This document shows, piece by piece, positions 1-8,190 of a stretch of 64,000 bases of DNA (its first letter is position 1; each line of letters opens with the position of its first letter). The notes under the pieces are model-generated. The model saw nothing but the letters and a program-made list of their open reading frames with translations. It had not been told where the DNA came from and made no database searches. The position numbers were made by a program, and so were the translations under genes. Source of the DNA: Sinomicrobium soli (lineage in GTDB: Bacteria > Bacteroidota > Bacteroidia > Flavobacteriales > Flavobacteriaceae); contig NZ_QLNV01000006.1 of the NCBI RefSeq assembly GCF_003285545.1, positions 1-64,000 of the forward strand, written 5' to 3'.

Positions 1-57
1 AACCTGATGCTAAGCTATGTTTTCAAGTCCGTTCGCCCGGAAAATCTCTATAACTAA
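1..57 (+). CDS. Possible 3' end of an upstream gene
   Basis: A reading frame is open from the first base and stops at TAA 55-57, giving 18 residues that end in RPENLYN. It could be the C-terminus of a gene cut by the window edge. It is too short to assign a family, and an 18-codon open frame can arise by chance. The 72 bases that follow, up to the next gene, are AT-rich and hold no recognisable site. Confidence 0.3.
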   Translation, partial: NLMLSYVFKSVRPENLYN

Positions 58-129
58 CTATATTTCAAATATTTCAAAGAACTTTTTCAGATTTTAATGG
101 GACAGCAATGACATTAAATATAAATTATA

Positions 130-1764
130 ATGATGATGAAACCACAGAGAATTACAGTATGTATTGTCATGGTTTTGACCATAGTAACAGGATATGGACA
201 AAATATTGCTATTCTTGATTTGTCGTCTCCTTTTACAGAAGGGGTTAATCAATACGCTATCAGCGCGGGGGCCATACGTAGTTCCGTACGATGGGATGAT
301 TATTCTCCAAGGGGCTCTGCTTCATTTTATAGCTCCGGAAATGGGAGTTACCATGTAAGGGTATCCATGCCTGTTGTAAAATTGTCTCAATTCGACTTTA
401 TGGTGAACGGAGAAAAAAAATCAGCTTCTTTTGAACAAGGAGGTCGCTATACACTTGAAAACGTTGAAATAGAAATTTATGAACCCGGAACGGGGTATAG
501 CCAGCGACATCGTTTTTCTATCAACGGTATTTGGGGGCAGGCTAAGCCTGATGTTTTTACAGGGCATGCTTTTTCCGGCGCCGATGTCACAAAAGTCATG
601 GGTAAGGTAAAAGCTACACCTGGTTCTACTGAAGAGGCACACTACAATCTGGCATTGGTTTTTTTTAAAATAAGGCTTATTAATAATGGCAGATTAACAC
701 AATCTTCTTTTCCTGCTGAATTCGTTAAACAGAAAATAAGAGAAGAGCAGGACAGGGCATCAAAACCCGAACCCAAAAAGAAAACCATTGTATTGACCAA
801 TAATAGCAGTTCATCCTCTTCGGGCGGCGGCGGATTAATTTTAAAAAGTACTTCACCCTCTACAACGGGCAAAACTATTCAGAATGAAAAATCAGTTACA
901 TCCCGCACCACTGCAAATTCCAACAGGACTAAAAGCAGGGGCAAAACCCTTGAGCAGATGGAATATGAAAGACAGGCCTACCGGCGTGAACAGCAAAGAA
1001 AAATACAAGATGCCATAGATCCGACCCGGCAGGCCATGCAGCCTGTCAGGAACTATTTCGATGCACAGTTAGACAGGATCAACCGTGAGAACGAAGCGAA
1101 AAGCGCCGCATTAGACCGTAAATTGGAGGCCCAAAAAAGAGCACGGGAACGAACGGAAAGAGAAGAAGAAGCAAAAATAGCAGCAATATTGGCGAGCAGG
1201 GCAAGAATAGACGAAATAACGCAAAACACCAACGCCATTTTTCAAAGGTATAAAACAGGAGAAATACCCACCTCTGCAACAAGGGTGCAAAGCAACAAAC
1301 TGTATTATTTTATTTATACCAACAACCTTGACAGCTTTACCGGGATCGAAATAGATGAAGGGAAAGCTGTTGTAAGGGTTTCCAATGTGTTTGCCATAGG
1401 GCAATATCCGGATGGTACCTGGCCGATGGCAAACACCATACAGGCAGAAATCAATGACCTTACCTCTCATAATGGCCAGTTACATGGCTATTACATTTCA
1501 GAACAGGAAGCACAAACAGTATTGAACAACTTTAAAAACGAAATACAAAATGCAGGTATACGTATAGAAAATAACATCGTCTATACCGGAAAAAATGCCA
1601 ATGAGCAGCAGCAACATACAACAGGCAATAAGCAGCAGTTGGATTACTGGGGCAATCCAATAAAAAAAACAAATACCACACAGACCAAGCAAACGGCTAC
1701 ACCACAGAAACAACAAACCAAAAAACCGAAGTTAGATTACTGGGGCAATCCTGTAAAAGAATAA
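130..1764 (+). CDS. Exported coiled-coil protein of unknown function with C-terminal LDYWGNP repeats
   Basis: I do not recognise the family. Three tandem ATGs (130, 133, 136) precede a classic signal peptide of about 24 residues ending in GYGQ, so the product should be exported. A beta-rich N-terminal part is followed by a low-complexity Ser/Gly tract near residues 226-236. A strongly charged Arg/Glu/Lys coiled coil covers roughly residues 272-361. A second folded region follows at about residues 370-490. The C-terminus is a Thr/Gln/Lys-rich linker carrying two copies of LDYWGNP, near residues 503 and 535; the second is almost at the end. This resembles a repeated anchoring or interaction motif, which is inference. 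The next gene starts 51 bp downstream on the same strand and is also exported, so the two may be co-transcribed. Confidence 0.75.
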   Translation: MMMKPQRITVCIVMVLTIVTGYGQNIAILDLSSPFTEGVNQYAISAGAIRSSVRWDDYSPRGSASFYSSGNGSYHVRVSMPVVKLSQFDFMVNGEKKSASFEQGGRYTLENVEIEIYEPGTGYSQRHRFSINGIWGQAKPDVFTGHAFSGADVTKVMGKVKATPGSTEEAHYNLALVFFKIRLINNGRLTQSSFPAEFVKQKIREEQDRASKPEPKKKTIVLTNNSSSSSSGGGGLILKSTSPSTTGKTIQNEKSVTSRTTANSNRTKSRGKTLEQMEYERQAYRREQQRKIQDAIDPTRQAMQPVRNYFDAQLDRINRENEAKSAALDRKLEAQKRARERTEREEEAKIAAILASRARIDEITQNTNAIFQRYKTGEIPTSATRVQSNKLYYFIYTNNLDSFTGIEIDEGKAVVRVSNVFAIGQYPDGTWPMANTIQAEINDLTSHNGQLHGYYISEQEAQTVLNNFKNEIQNAGIRIENNIVYTGKNANEQQQHTTGNKQQLDYWGNPIKKTNTTQTKQTATPQKQQTKKPKLDYWGNPVKE

Positions 1765-1815
1765 ACACTATGAAAAAATTGATGAAGCAAAATTAAAAAT
1801 CCGACAAAAGTTAAA

Positions 1816-3174
1816 ATGACAAAAACAATAAAACACATCGTATTACTTGTCCTTTTCGTTTGTAGCAGTATTGCCGTGCAGGCTCAAGGCACCATGGAAA
1901 GGCTCAAATTTGAGGAAGCTGAGCAAAGGTTTCAAAAATTTGATTACCATGGAGCAATAAGCTTGTTGGAAGAATTGGAAGCAAAAGGGATGAAAAACCC
2001 GAAAATCCTGTATCTTAAAATTATAGCTCGTGCTCCTTTTGTGAGAGGTATAGGCCGGTATGATAAAATATTCAAAGGACATACTACTGCACAGGCACTT
2101 AGGAAAGACTGTGATTTATATCTTTCCAGGTATGATATAGAAGGTTTGGAAGACAAATATAAGGAGGTGTATCAAATAGCCCAATCCATTCAGCACTTAC
2201 CCAAAACCCAGGAAGAATGGAATCAGGCAGCAAACCAGATGAGAATACACGAAGAGCAATATAGAAGAAAAATTATAAGCGATTTCTGTAATAATGTAAT
2301 AAAAGTAGAAAAGGGAACATTTTACAGAAATACCATAGACCGGCGTAATTACCTGGGGGAATACAGGACAGACAAGGAAATAATAGACTCATATAAAGAA
2401 AAAGCGAGATATTTTAATCCGTACTATAACGGTAATCCGCAAAGGGCCATAGAAATCCCATATAATTTTTATGTTGTAAACCAATACATTACCGAAGCCA
2501 TTATCTGGGCTGTTTTAGACAACCCGAACAACTATTATATTAATTATCACAATAATTATGCCTGGGATACGTGGGAGATCAACTATTTACCCAAAAAACA
2601 GGATTTCAAAACCCGGTTGAGAATAAGTAAAAAAAACGGATATCCTTTTTCTCCTGAAGAGGAAAGGAATATTAGCTACGAAAATGTCCTGTATTTCATT
2701 CAGGCACTCAATTCAAAGACAGGAAAGAAATTTCGCCTGATCACACAAGCAGAATGGCAATATACCCAGAGAGGCGGACATAAACAGCAATTGGATACCA
2801 TTGTGGAAAAACAGATCATCGGTGGGAACAAGCGAAAAGGATATGAGTATAAGTATATAAATTATTATTCGTATAAGTCCGGTTTTATATGGCCTTGCCT
2901 GGATCAAAATGACAGGGAATGCAGAAAACAACCCAATGAACTGGGTATAAAAGTTAAAGGCGCTACTTGTGATGACAGGTCAGAGGCAGAAGAATATGCG
3001 AGATTTACGGGTAAGGCTATACCTGAAACAGGCAATGGGAAAATAATTACGATGAGTGGTTTTAGTTTAGGAGATAACACTGTTAGCGGATACGATCATA
3101 CGATAAAGCATTATGAAGACAAGCGTATTAAAAACGGGGAACGATTGTCTTTTATTCTTGTTTCAGAGGAATAG
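1816..3174 (+). CDS. Exported protein with TPR-like N-terminus and a degenerate formylglycine-generating-enzyme-like region
   Basis: The protein begins with a signal peptide (about 23 residues, ending VQA). Residues 25-100 look like a tetratricopeptide hairpin (AEQRFQKFDYHGAISLLEEL). Near residues 289-320 the stretch ALNSKTGKKFRLITQAEWQY, followed by a TQRGG motif, matches the shape of the FGE-sulfatase (SUMF1) family signature, in which a lysine-rich loop and RLPTEAEWEYAARGG are conserved. The rest of the family core, including the GNVWEW-type motif and the catalytic cysteines, is not visible, so catalysis as a formylglycine enzyme is unlikely. Such domains are often reused in gliding or secretion lipoproteins such as GldK, but no specific role can be assigned. 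It follows another exported unknown by 51 bp. Confidence 0.75.
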   Translation: MTKTIKHIVLLVLFVCSSIAVQAQGTMERLKFEEAEQRFQKFDYHGAISLLEELEAKGMKNPKILYLKIIARAPFVRGIGRYDKIFKGHTTAQALRKDCDLYLSRYDIEGLEDKYKEVYQIAQSIQHLPKTQEEWNQAANQMRIHEEQYRRKIISDFCNNVIKVEKGTFYRNTIDRRNYLGEYRTDKEIIDSYKEKARYFNPYYNGNPQRAIEIPYNFYVVNQYITEAIIWAVLDNPNNYYINYHNNYAWDTWEINYLPKKQDFKTRLRISKKNGYPFSPEEERNISYENVLYFIQALNSKTGKKFRLITQAEWQYTQRGGHKQQLDTIVEKQIIGGNKRKGYEYKYINYYSYKSGFIWPCLDQNDRECRKQPNELGIKVKGATCDDRSEAEEYARFTGKAIPETGNGKIITMSGFSLGDNTVSGYDHTIKHYEDKRIKNGERLSFILVSEE

Positions 3175-3192
3175 CAACAAAGCTATGCCACA

Positions 3193-3957
3193 TTACAACC
3201 ATCCGTTTTGCAGCGCCAGTTTTATCAGTCCCGTAACGGTATGGGTACCGGTCTTTCGATAGATGTTCTTACGGTGGGTGCCTACGGTTTTCGGGCTTAT
3301 ATTCAGGCATCTGCCAATAGCTTCCGAACTGTAGTCCTGTGAGATCAGGTAGAGGACTTCTTTTTCCCTTGATGTCAGCACCTCCCTGGACTTGGAAAAG
3401 TTGGCATCGGGCTGTACATCGATATAGGAAGGTTCGCCTTCCAGGCCAACGAATGAAAGCATCATTTTGTGGTCGTGTTTGATATGGCTGATATCGGTGT
3501 GCACGACAAAAGTGCGGAGCACGGCGCCGTGCTCATCGCTCTGTATGGTGACGATCTGCTGGAGAATACGCATGTATTCGCCGTTTTTTTTCTTGAGGCG
3601 GTAGTCGTACCGGCTTTTGTATTTCATCACTTTTTCCGGCGGCAGCTGTTTCCAGAACCTGGTTACGGTAGTTTCAAAATCCAGGAAGTAGGGAAGGTCG
3701 TCGGGATGAATGATCTCCATCAGCATTTCCAGCTGGAATTCCGAAGGTTCATATCCCAGTATCGGTGTAATGGATGAACTGGTGTATTCGATAATACCTT
3801 CGGGCGGATTAAAAACCATATAATAGAAGTCGCCTACCTGGAAAATATTGAGCATCTTTTTGTAGAGTTCTACCTCCAGTTTAAGGTCTCCCGGTTTTTT
3901 GTGATGGCCGATCTCAAGCCAGTTTTTCCGGGCTTCGTCAAAAAGAAGCTTTTTCAT
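3193..3957 (-). CDS. PAS domain LuxR-family transcriptional regulator
   Basis: The C-terminal 60 residues form a LuxR/FixJ helix-turn-helix: LTSREKEVLYLISQDYSSEA then ISPKTVGTHRKNIYRKTG, with the invariant LTxREKEVL and the VxxHxxNIYRK recognition helix. Upstream, residues 45-165 form a PAS/PAC-like sensor (YTSSSITPILGYEPSEF, then a PAC-like tail ending VVHTDIS). There is no phospho-acceptor receiver domain. Known Bacteroidota proteins of this build sense small molecules or stress and bind DNA directly; the ligand here is unknown. I use ATG 3957, because the in-frame codon further upstream at 3975 is TTG. A promoter -7 box lies 37 bp upstream. It is divergent from the arsenic operon and separated from it by repeats, so a link is not implied. 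Confidence 0.85.
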   Translation of the reverse strand: MKKLLFDEARKNWLEIGHHKKPGDLKLEVELYKKMLNIFQVGDFYYMVFNPPEGIIEYTSSSITPILGYEPSEFQLEMLMEIIHPDDLPYFLDFETTVTRFWKQLPPEKVMKYKSRYDYRLKKKNGEYMRILQQIVTIQSDEHGAVLRTFVVHTDISHIKHDHKMMLSFVGLEGEPSYIDVQPDANFSKSREVLTSREKEVLYLISQDYSSEAIGRCLNISPKTVGTHRKNIYRKTGTHTVTGLIKLALQNGWL

Positions 3958-3993
3958 ATTGGTGTGGTTGGTCAATCAGGTTTTTTGGCGGAC

Positions 3994-4001
3994 CAAATAT
4001 A
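3994..4001 (-). promoter_or_regulatory. -7 promoter box for the PAS-LuxR gene
   Basis: Read on the minus strand this is TATATTTG, a perfect match to the Bacteroidota TAnnTTTG -7 box, placed about 37 bp before the ATG at 3957. Confidence 0.5.
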
Positions 4002-4043
4002 AACAAAATGTTTAAAAGTACGCTGTGGAGGGTATTTTTGTTG

Positions 4044-4080
4044 TTTAGTTTGTAGTTTTTTAGTTCTTGGTTATAGTTGT
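4044..4080 (-). repeat. Dispersed low-complexity intergenic repeat (inverted copy)
   Basis: On the minus strand this reads as a run of AACTA-type words (AAGAACTAAAAAACTACAAA). A similar run occurs on the plus strand at 7695-7720, and in both cases an ATGA/GGAATGA word lies beside it. It does not code for protein. The whole interval 3976-4377 holds no gene: it contains this repeat, the inverted-repeat element 4079-4186, an AT-rich stretch at 4232-4305 and the ArsR promoter. Confidence 0.4.
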
Positions 4081-4186
4081 CATTCCGACCGCAGGGGAGG
4101 AATCTCCGGTGCTTCGGTGATGTTGTTGACGTTCCATTGATCCTGGTTGGAGATTCTTCACTTCGCTGCGCTCTGTTCTGAATGAC
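4079..4186. repeat. Dispersed inverted-repeat element, copy 1
   Basis: A 108-bp element whose ends are imperfect inverted repeats. The left end is GTCATTCCGACCGCAGG... and the right end reads TTCGCTGCGCTCTGTTCTG followed by AATGAC. A related element lies at 32508-32616 with the same end words (GGATCTC / GATTCTTCACT, CTGCGCT, TTCTGAATGAC). Short palindromic elements of this type are common between Bacteroidota genes. It may act as a transcript-end structure or a mobile MITE-like sequence; neither is shown here. Confidence 0.6.
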
Positions 4187-4324
4187 AACTCCCGACTCCC
4201 GGCTTCCACCCATTTCGTCGTTTGCAAACTAACGATGCGTTATTGAGTTGTTACCTGAATAACCTAATAACCCAATAACCAATCATCCAAATAGCAATTT
4301 GCCTCACGGCCCATCAAACCCGGT

Positions 4325-4355
4325 TTTGTAAAATCGATTATTAATCGTAATATTG
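4325..4355 (+). promoter_or_regulatory. Arsenic operon promoter with ArsR-type operator
   Basis: A -33 element TTTG (4325-4328) and a -7 element TAATATTG (4348-4355, one mismatch to TAnnTTTG) are separated by 19 bp. The perfect inverted repeat CGATTA-T-TAATCG (4335-4347) fills the spacer and touches the -7 box. A bound repressor there would block RNA polymerase, as expected for an ArsR/SmtB repressor that lets go when arsenite binds. The assignment to ArsR is inference from position. Confidence 0.6.
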
Positions 4356-4377
4356 CAATGACACAATGAATAAAGTG

Positions 4378-4707
4378 ATGGGATTATCCAAAACAGAGAT
4401 TTTTGCGGACGAACAGAATGAAATTGCCCTTTTTGCAAAGGCTTTCGGGCATCCGGCAAGAGTGGCCATTATCCAGCACCTGTTTAAACTGAACACGTGT
4501 ATATGCGGAGACCTGGTTGATGAAATAGGATTGGCGCAGCCTACCATTTCGCAGCACCTGAAGGAATTAAAGCAACTCGGGCTTATCCGGGGAACAATAG
4601 AGGGGACCAGGGTTTGCTATTGTATACACCCTGACAATTGGTTAAAAATGAAAACATTGATGATTTCTTTTTTCAATCAGGATATACCGGAAACAGATTG
4701 TTGCTGA
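4378..4707 (+). CDS. arsR: ArsR-family arsenite-responsive repressor
   Basis: A winged-helix ArsR/SmtB protein of about 109 residues. The core AFGHPARVAIIQHL, the metal-sensing loop CICGDLVDEIG and the recognition helix AQPTISQHLKELKQLG are all present. The CxC in the loop is the typical As(III) binding site in one class of ArsR, and a C-terminal CC pair may add a ligand. I place the start at ATG 4378 (MGLSKTEIF), because the predicted transcription start is near 4360 and the earlier ATG at 4366 would leave almost no leader. The promoter spacer holds a perfect palindrome, implying autorepression. The gene heads an operon with DUF6428, an arsenate reductase-like phosphatase and ACR3. Confidence 0.9.
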   Translation: MGLSKTEIFADEQNEIALFAKAFGHPARVAIIQHLFKLNTCICGDLVDEIGLAQPTISQHLKELKQLGLIRGTIEGTRVCYCIHPDNWLKMKTLMISFFNQDIPETDCC

Positions 4708-4757
4708 AAAAGGTATAACGGTAATAAATATCATATAAATCGTAAAAGAATGCAGTT

Positions 4758-5228
4758 ATGAAGCTTTCGGAAGTAAAAAACATATTGAGGCAACTGGAGG
4801 TCATTGCTTTTCAATTGCCCGACGGAACATTGGTACCCAATCACTTTCACGTTACGGAGGTGGGGAAGATCTCCAGGCACTTTATAGATTGCGGCGGTAC
4901 CGTACGCGAGGAAAAAACGGTCAATTTTCAGTTGTGGAATGCCGATGATTACGACCACAGGCTGCACCCTGACAAGTTATTGAAGATCATTGAACTTTCG
5001 GAAAAAACGTTGAATATTGATGAGAACCTGCCTGTGGAAGTAGAGTACCAGGGAGAAAGCATATCGAAGTATGGTCTGGGGTTTGAGGGTGAAAATTTTC
5101 TGCTCGTTACTACGCAAACCGATTGCCTGGCAAAGGATAAGTGCCGTATTCCTTCGGAAAAGCCAAGAGTAAAATTATCTGCATTGAAAAACCCGTCCCG
5201 CTGTGCACCCGGCAGCGGATGTTGTTAA
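4758..5228 (+). CDS. DUF6428 family protein of the arsenic operon
   Basis: A soluble protein of 156 residues that I recognise as the DUF6428 type, usually found between arsR and an arsenate-reductase-like gene in Bacteroidota. Visible features are an N-terminal region with LPDGTLVPNHFHVTEVG, a middle stretch with an HRL...KLL pattern, and a cysteine-rich C-terminus (DCLAKDKC, then CAPGSGCC at the very end). The clustered C-terminal cysteines could bind arsenite or a metal, but no function is established. It lies 50 bp after arsR and 11 bp before the next gene, within the operon. Confidence 0.75.
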   Translation: MKLSEVKNILRQLEVIAFQLPDGTLVPNHFHVTEVGKISRHFIDCGGTVREEKTVNFQLWNADDYDHRLHPDKLLKIIELSEKTLNIDENLPVEVEYQGESISKYGLGFEGENFLLVTTQTDCLAKDKCRIPSEKPRVKLSALKNPSRCAPGSGCC

Positions 5229-5239
5229 CTAAAAAACTT

Positions 5240-5857
5240 ATGGCAGTTTATGAAAGATTAGGGGAAACCGTTGAAACACTGAAAACGGCAACCCTTTCCG
5301 GCGAAAGAAAACAGGTACTTAAACCCCTTGTTGAGTTTATCCGGGAAAAGGTCGATGCAATGGCAGAGGTCCGTCTCCATTTTATCTGTACGCACAACTC
5401 GCGAAGAAGTCATTTGTCACAGGTATGGGCGCAGGCTATGGCCCATTACTTTGATATTAAAAATGTTGTCTGTTATTCGGGAGGTACGGAAGCCACCGCC
5501 CTGTATCCGGCAGTAGCGGAAACGTTGAAAGCACAGGGGTTTCTCGTGCAAAAGCTGGCAGGTGCCGGCAATGCTCCCTACACCTTCAAGTTTTCGGAAA
5601 ACGAACATCCCGTTATAGGGTTTTCAAAAAAACTGGACGATGATTTTAATCCGAAATCGGAATTTGCGGCGGTAATGACCTGTGATGCCGCTTTCGAAGC
5701 TTGTCCGTTTGTACCGGGAGCGGAAAAACGCATTCCCGTTACTTACGAAGACCCGAAAGTTTTTGACAACACCCCGCTTCAGGCCGGGAAATATGCGGAA
5801 AGAAGTCTGCAGATCGCTGCGGAATTGTTTTATGTTTTCTCTCAAATTCAATCGTGA
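5240..5857 (+). CDS. Low-molecular-weight phosphatase-like arsenate reductase
   Basis: The protein carries the LMW tyrosine phosphatase / ArsC-type P-loop FICTHNSRRSHLSQVWA, with the nucleophilic cysteine at residue 50 (CTHNSRRS). A downstream MTCDAAFEACPFVPGAEKRI holds further cysteines (TCD, ACP), typical of thioredoxin-coupled ArsC enzymes that shuttle a disulfide. It should reduce arsenate to arsenite for export by ACR3. The N-terminal 45 residues form a helical extension often found in Bacteroidota versions. I use ATG 5240, since the frame open further upstream overlaps the DUF6428 gene. The start lies 11 bp after DUF6428, and the ACR3 gene begins 3 bp after its stop, so translation may be coupled. 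Confidence 0.85.
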   Translation: MAVYERLGETVETLKTATLSGERKQVLKPLVEFIREKVDAMAEVRLHFICTHNSRRSHLSQVWAQAMAHYFDIKNVVCYSGGTEATALYPAVAETLKAQGFLVQKLAGAGNAPYTFKFSENEHPVIGFSKKLDDDFNPKSEFAAVMTCDAAFEACPFVPGAEKRIPVTYEDPKVFDNTPLQAGKYAERSLQIAAELFYVFSQIQS

Positions 5858-5860
5858 AAC

Positions 5861-6907
5861 ATGGCAGTAAAAAAACTGGGCTTTCTCGACAGGAACCTCA
5901 CCTTGTGGATTTTTATAGCAATGGCGACGGGAGTGGGAACAGGTTATTTTTTTCCGGTATTCCCCCGTTTTATTCACTCGTTTAATGAGGGCGATACCAA
6001 TATTCCTATTGCCATAGGTTTGATACTGATGATGTATCCGCCCCTGGCAAAGGTCAATTATTCACTTCTGCCAAAGGTATTCGCCAATACAAAGATTCTT
6101 TTGATATCCCTGGTGCTCAACTGGATTATAGGTCCGGTTTTAATGTTCGTACTGGCCATGTTATTTTTACACGATCACCCGGAATATATGGCAGGGCTTA
6201 TCCTGATCGGCCTGGCGCGGTGTATAGCCATGGTCCTGGTATGGAACGACCTTGCCCGGGGAAGCAGTGAATACGGGGCGGGCCTGGTGGCATTAAACAG
6301 TATATTCCAGGTTTTTGCATATAGTTTTTATGCCTGGATTTTTATTACGGTCCTTCCTCCTTATTTCGGGTTTGAAGGGACAGCCATCGATATTTCAATA
6401 GGGACTATTGCCAAAAGTGTAGCCATTTATCTCGGGATTCCGTTCCTGTCCGGAATAATAAGCCGCCTGATTCTGGTGAAGCTGAAAGGAGAAGAATGGT
6501 ATATGGAGAAGTTTATTCCGGCCATTTCACCGGTCACGCTGATAGCCTTGTTGTTTACCATTGTGGTGATGTTTTCCTTAAAAGGCGGGTTGATCGTGGA
6601 AATACCGGCGGATGTGCTGATAATCGCCGTTCCCCTGTTTATCTATTTTGCCTTGATGTTCGTTATTGGCTTCTTCGTTACCAGGACAATGGGAGTCGGA
6701 TACGATAAAACGACTTCCGTAGCCTTTACGGCGGCAGGAAATAATTTTGAACTGGCTATTGCGGTTGCCATTGCCGTTTTCGGAATAAATTCAGGGCAGG
6801 CATTTGCAGGAGTCGTCGGCCCGTTGGTAGAAGTGCCGGCATTGATCTTACTGGTAAAGGTTTCGCTTTGGCTAAAGGAAAGATATCACGGGGAGCCGGG
6901 CGTTTAA
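5861..6907 (+). CDS. ACR3-family arsenite efflux transporter
   Basis: An integral membrane protein of 348 residues with about ten hydrophobic segments, matching the usual ACR3 length. Family hallmarks are visible: [18 protein letters not shown], containing the conserved cysteine (residue 121) needed for arsenite transport in characterised ACR3 proteins, and [19 protein letters not shown], containing the conserved glutamate (residue 297). It exports As(III) from the cytoplasm using the proton motive force. It is the last gene of the arsenic operon, 3 bp after the reductase. A 56-bp spacer separates it from the convergent DinB gene, with no clear terminator hairpin. Confidence 0.92.
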   Translation: MAVKKLGFLDRNLTLWIFIAMATGVGTGYFFPVFPRFIHSFNEGDTNIPIAIGLILMMYPPLAKVNYSLLPKVFANTKILLISLVLNWIIGPVLMFVLAMLFLHDHPEYMAGLILIGLARCIAMVLVWNDLARGSSEYGAGLVALNSIFQVFAYSFYAWIFITVLPPYFGFEGTAIDISIGTIAKSVAIYLGIPFLSGIISRLILVKLKGEEWYMEKFIPAISPVTLIALLFTIVVMFSLKGGLIVEIPADVLIIAVPLFIYFALMFVIGFFVTRTMGVGYDKTTSVAFTAAGNNFELAIAVAIAVFGINSGQAFAGVVGPLVEVPALILLVKVSLWLKERYHGEPGV

Positions 6908-6963
6908 GGCGGTAAAAGCAAAACCGGGGATCTATGACAGGGGAAAGGGGAATATTCCCGGCC

Positions 6964-7404
6964 TTAACGTTTATAAAAAATATAATCCGTTACTATCGGA
7001 GCCACTCCCGCAAGCCTGATATCTGATACGATCTGCCCCCTGTGGTGACTGTGGTGATTGGCAATATGAAAGAGAATCTCCCGGATCGAATTACTGAATT
7101 TATCCCCTTTTGAATTGGTGTAGACTATAGTTTCATCCAACTCCCGTTCGTCCAGTATTTTTAATGTTTCGTCGTAGTTTTCACGATCAATCCGCTTGCA
7201 TTCTTCCAGCGTATGCAATTGGTGGACCCCCAATGTCTTTTTCCGGATGATACGTGCATTCCATATCTGGTGTGCATTTAAGGAATGGGAAAAGAGGGAA
7301 ACGGTCCGTTCGGGCAATTTTTCTTCAAGGTCCAGCAGTTGCCCCGCCAGTTTCTGGTTGAAATGATGATGAAATTCGAAGATATCTCTGAAAAAAGCTT
7401 TCAT
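6964..7404 (-). CDS. DinB-family protein
   Basis: A four-helix DinB/YfiT-type protein of about 146 residues. The metal-binding histidines are visible: one in SHSLNAHQIWNARI near residue 50, and two or more in LFHIANHHSHHRGQI near residues 120-135. Members act as thiol-dependent metalloenzymes (bacillithiol or glutathione transferases) or are uncharacterised; the thiol used here cannot be read from sequence. I prefer ATG 7404, which begins the conserved domain directly. An in-frame start at 7449 is also downstream of the predicted promoter and cannot be excluded. Confidence 0.8.
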   Translation of the reverse strand: MKAFFRDIFEFHHHFNQKLAGQLLDLEEKLPERTVSLFSHSLNAHQIWNARIIRKKTLGVHQLHTLEECKRIDRENYDETLKILDERELDETIVYTNSKGDKFSNSIREILFHIANHHSHHRGQIVSDIRLAGVAPIVTDYIFYKR

Positions 7405-7480
7405 TACTTTGGTTTTTCCGGTTACTTTACTGCTTTTGATATACTGCACCCATTTTGAACTTTTCTATGTGGTTTTATGA

Positions 7481-7543
7481 CAAATTTAGGAAAAACGGGC
7501 TGGCGAATACCAGTTACTTTTATAAACATGGCTTATAAGTAAC
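7481..7543 (-). promoter_or_regulatory. DinB gene promoter and upstream palindrome
   Basis: On the minus strand TAAATTTG (7481-7488) is a perfect -7 box. Upstream of it lies an inverted repeat at 7513-7543 with outer arms GTTACTT and AAGTAAC and inner TTATA words offset by one base. Its centre would be near position -52, suitable for an activator or repressor. The regulator is unknown. Apart from this, 7405-7722 holds only the low-complexity repeat at its right end. Confidence 0.45.
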
Positions 7544-7694
7544 AGAACCCTGGTTTTCATTTTGGATCTTTGCGGAGATATTCGGTATATTGTAGCGTTG
7601 TTTTGACCGGAAAAAATCAGTAAGGAAGCACCGGAGATTGAACTGTATTGAGCCTTTAGGGGTTTCCCATGCCGGAATGATGAACCAAACTAAC

Positions 7695-7720
7695 AACTAA
7701 GAACTACAAACTAAAAAACC
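7695..7720 (+). repeat. Dispersed low-complexity intergenic repeat
   Basis: A run of AACTAAGAACTACAAACTAA type just before the DUF2200 start codon. It resembles the inverse of 4044-4080. It is purine- and A-rich, so it may also serve as the AT-rich leader that Bacteroidota ribosomes favour in place of a Shine-Dalgarno sequence. Confidence 0.4.
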
Positions 7721-7722
7721 AA

Positions 7723-8085
7723 ATGAAAACAACACCCGAACACGATAAACGGATAGCAGAAATGACCTTTGCCTCCGTATATCCGCATTATATTGCAAAG
7801 GTGGAGGGCAAAGGAAGGACCCGGGAAGAACTGCACCGGGTCATTGAGTGGCTGACCGGCTTCGACAGTGATAAACTGCAGGAACTGATTGATGAAAAAG
7901 TGACTTTTAAAACCTTCTTTGGAACTGCAAGGCTGAACCCCAACGCGAGCCTTATCACTGGGGTGATCTGTGGTTATCGCATAGAGGAAATCGAAACTCC
8001 TTTGACCAGGCAGGTAAGATACCTGGACAAGCTGGTCGATGAACTGGCCAAAGGCAGAAAGATGGAGAAAATTTTGAGAACCTAA
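7723..8085 (+). CDS. DUF2200 family protein
   Basis: A small cytoplasmic protein of 120 residues with the DUF2200 look: FASVYPHYIAKVEGKGRTRE, an EELHRVIEWLTGF helix, a FFGTARLNPNA stretch, then CGYRIEEIETPLTRQVRYLD. The family is widespread in bacteria with no known activity. The length is normal for the family. The gene stands alone, about 100 bp before an AT-rich NTF2-like gene, and no operon partner explains its role. Confidence 0.8.
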   Translation: MKTTPEHDKRIAEMTFASVYPHYIAKVEGKGRTREELHRVIEWLTGFDSDKLQELIDEKVTFKTFFGTARLNPNASLITGVICGYRIEEIETPLTRQVRYLDKLVDELAKGRKMEKILRT

Positions 8086-8190
8086 CCCCATATCGGGATA
8101 GAAAACCGGTAGCAGTGTTGCGACGGATTATAGTCATGTAGCATTGACAATACGTTAAAAAAAATGAACTCAAATTAAAAAAGCAGCCAA

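Noticed and set aside
1770-1796. Mini-frame MKKLMKQN between the first two genes
   Set aside because: Eight codons are too short to support a gene. It may be a remnant or chance.
4722-4733. TAAT-AAAT-ATCA, similar to an FNR box
   Set aside because: One half-site is wrong and no TTTG element lies 36-37 bp downstream.
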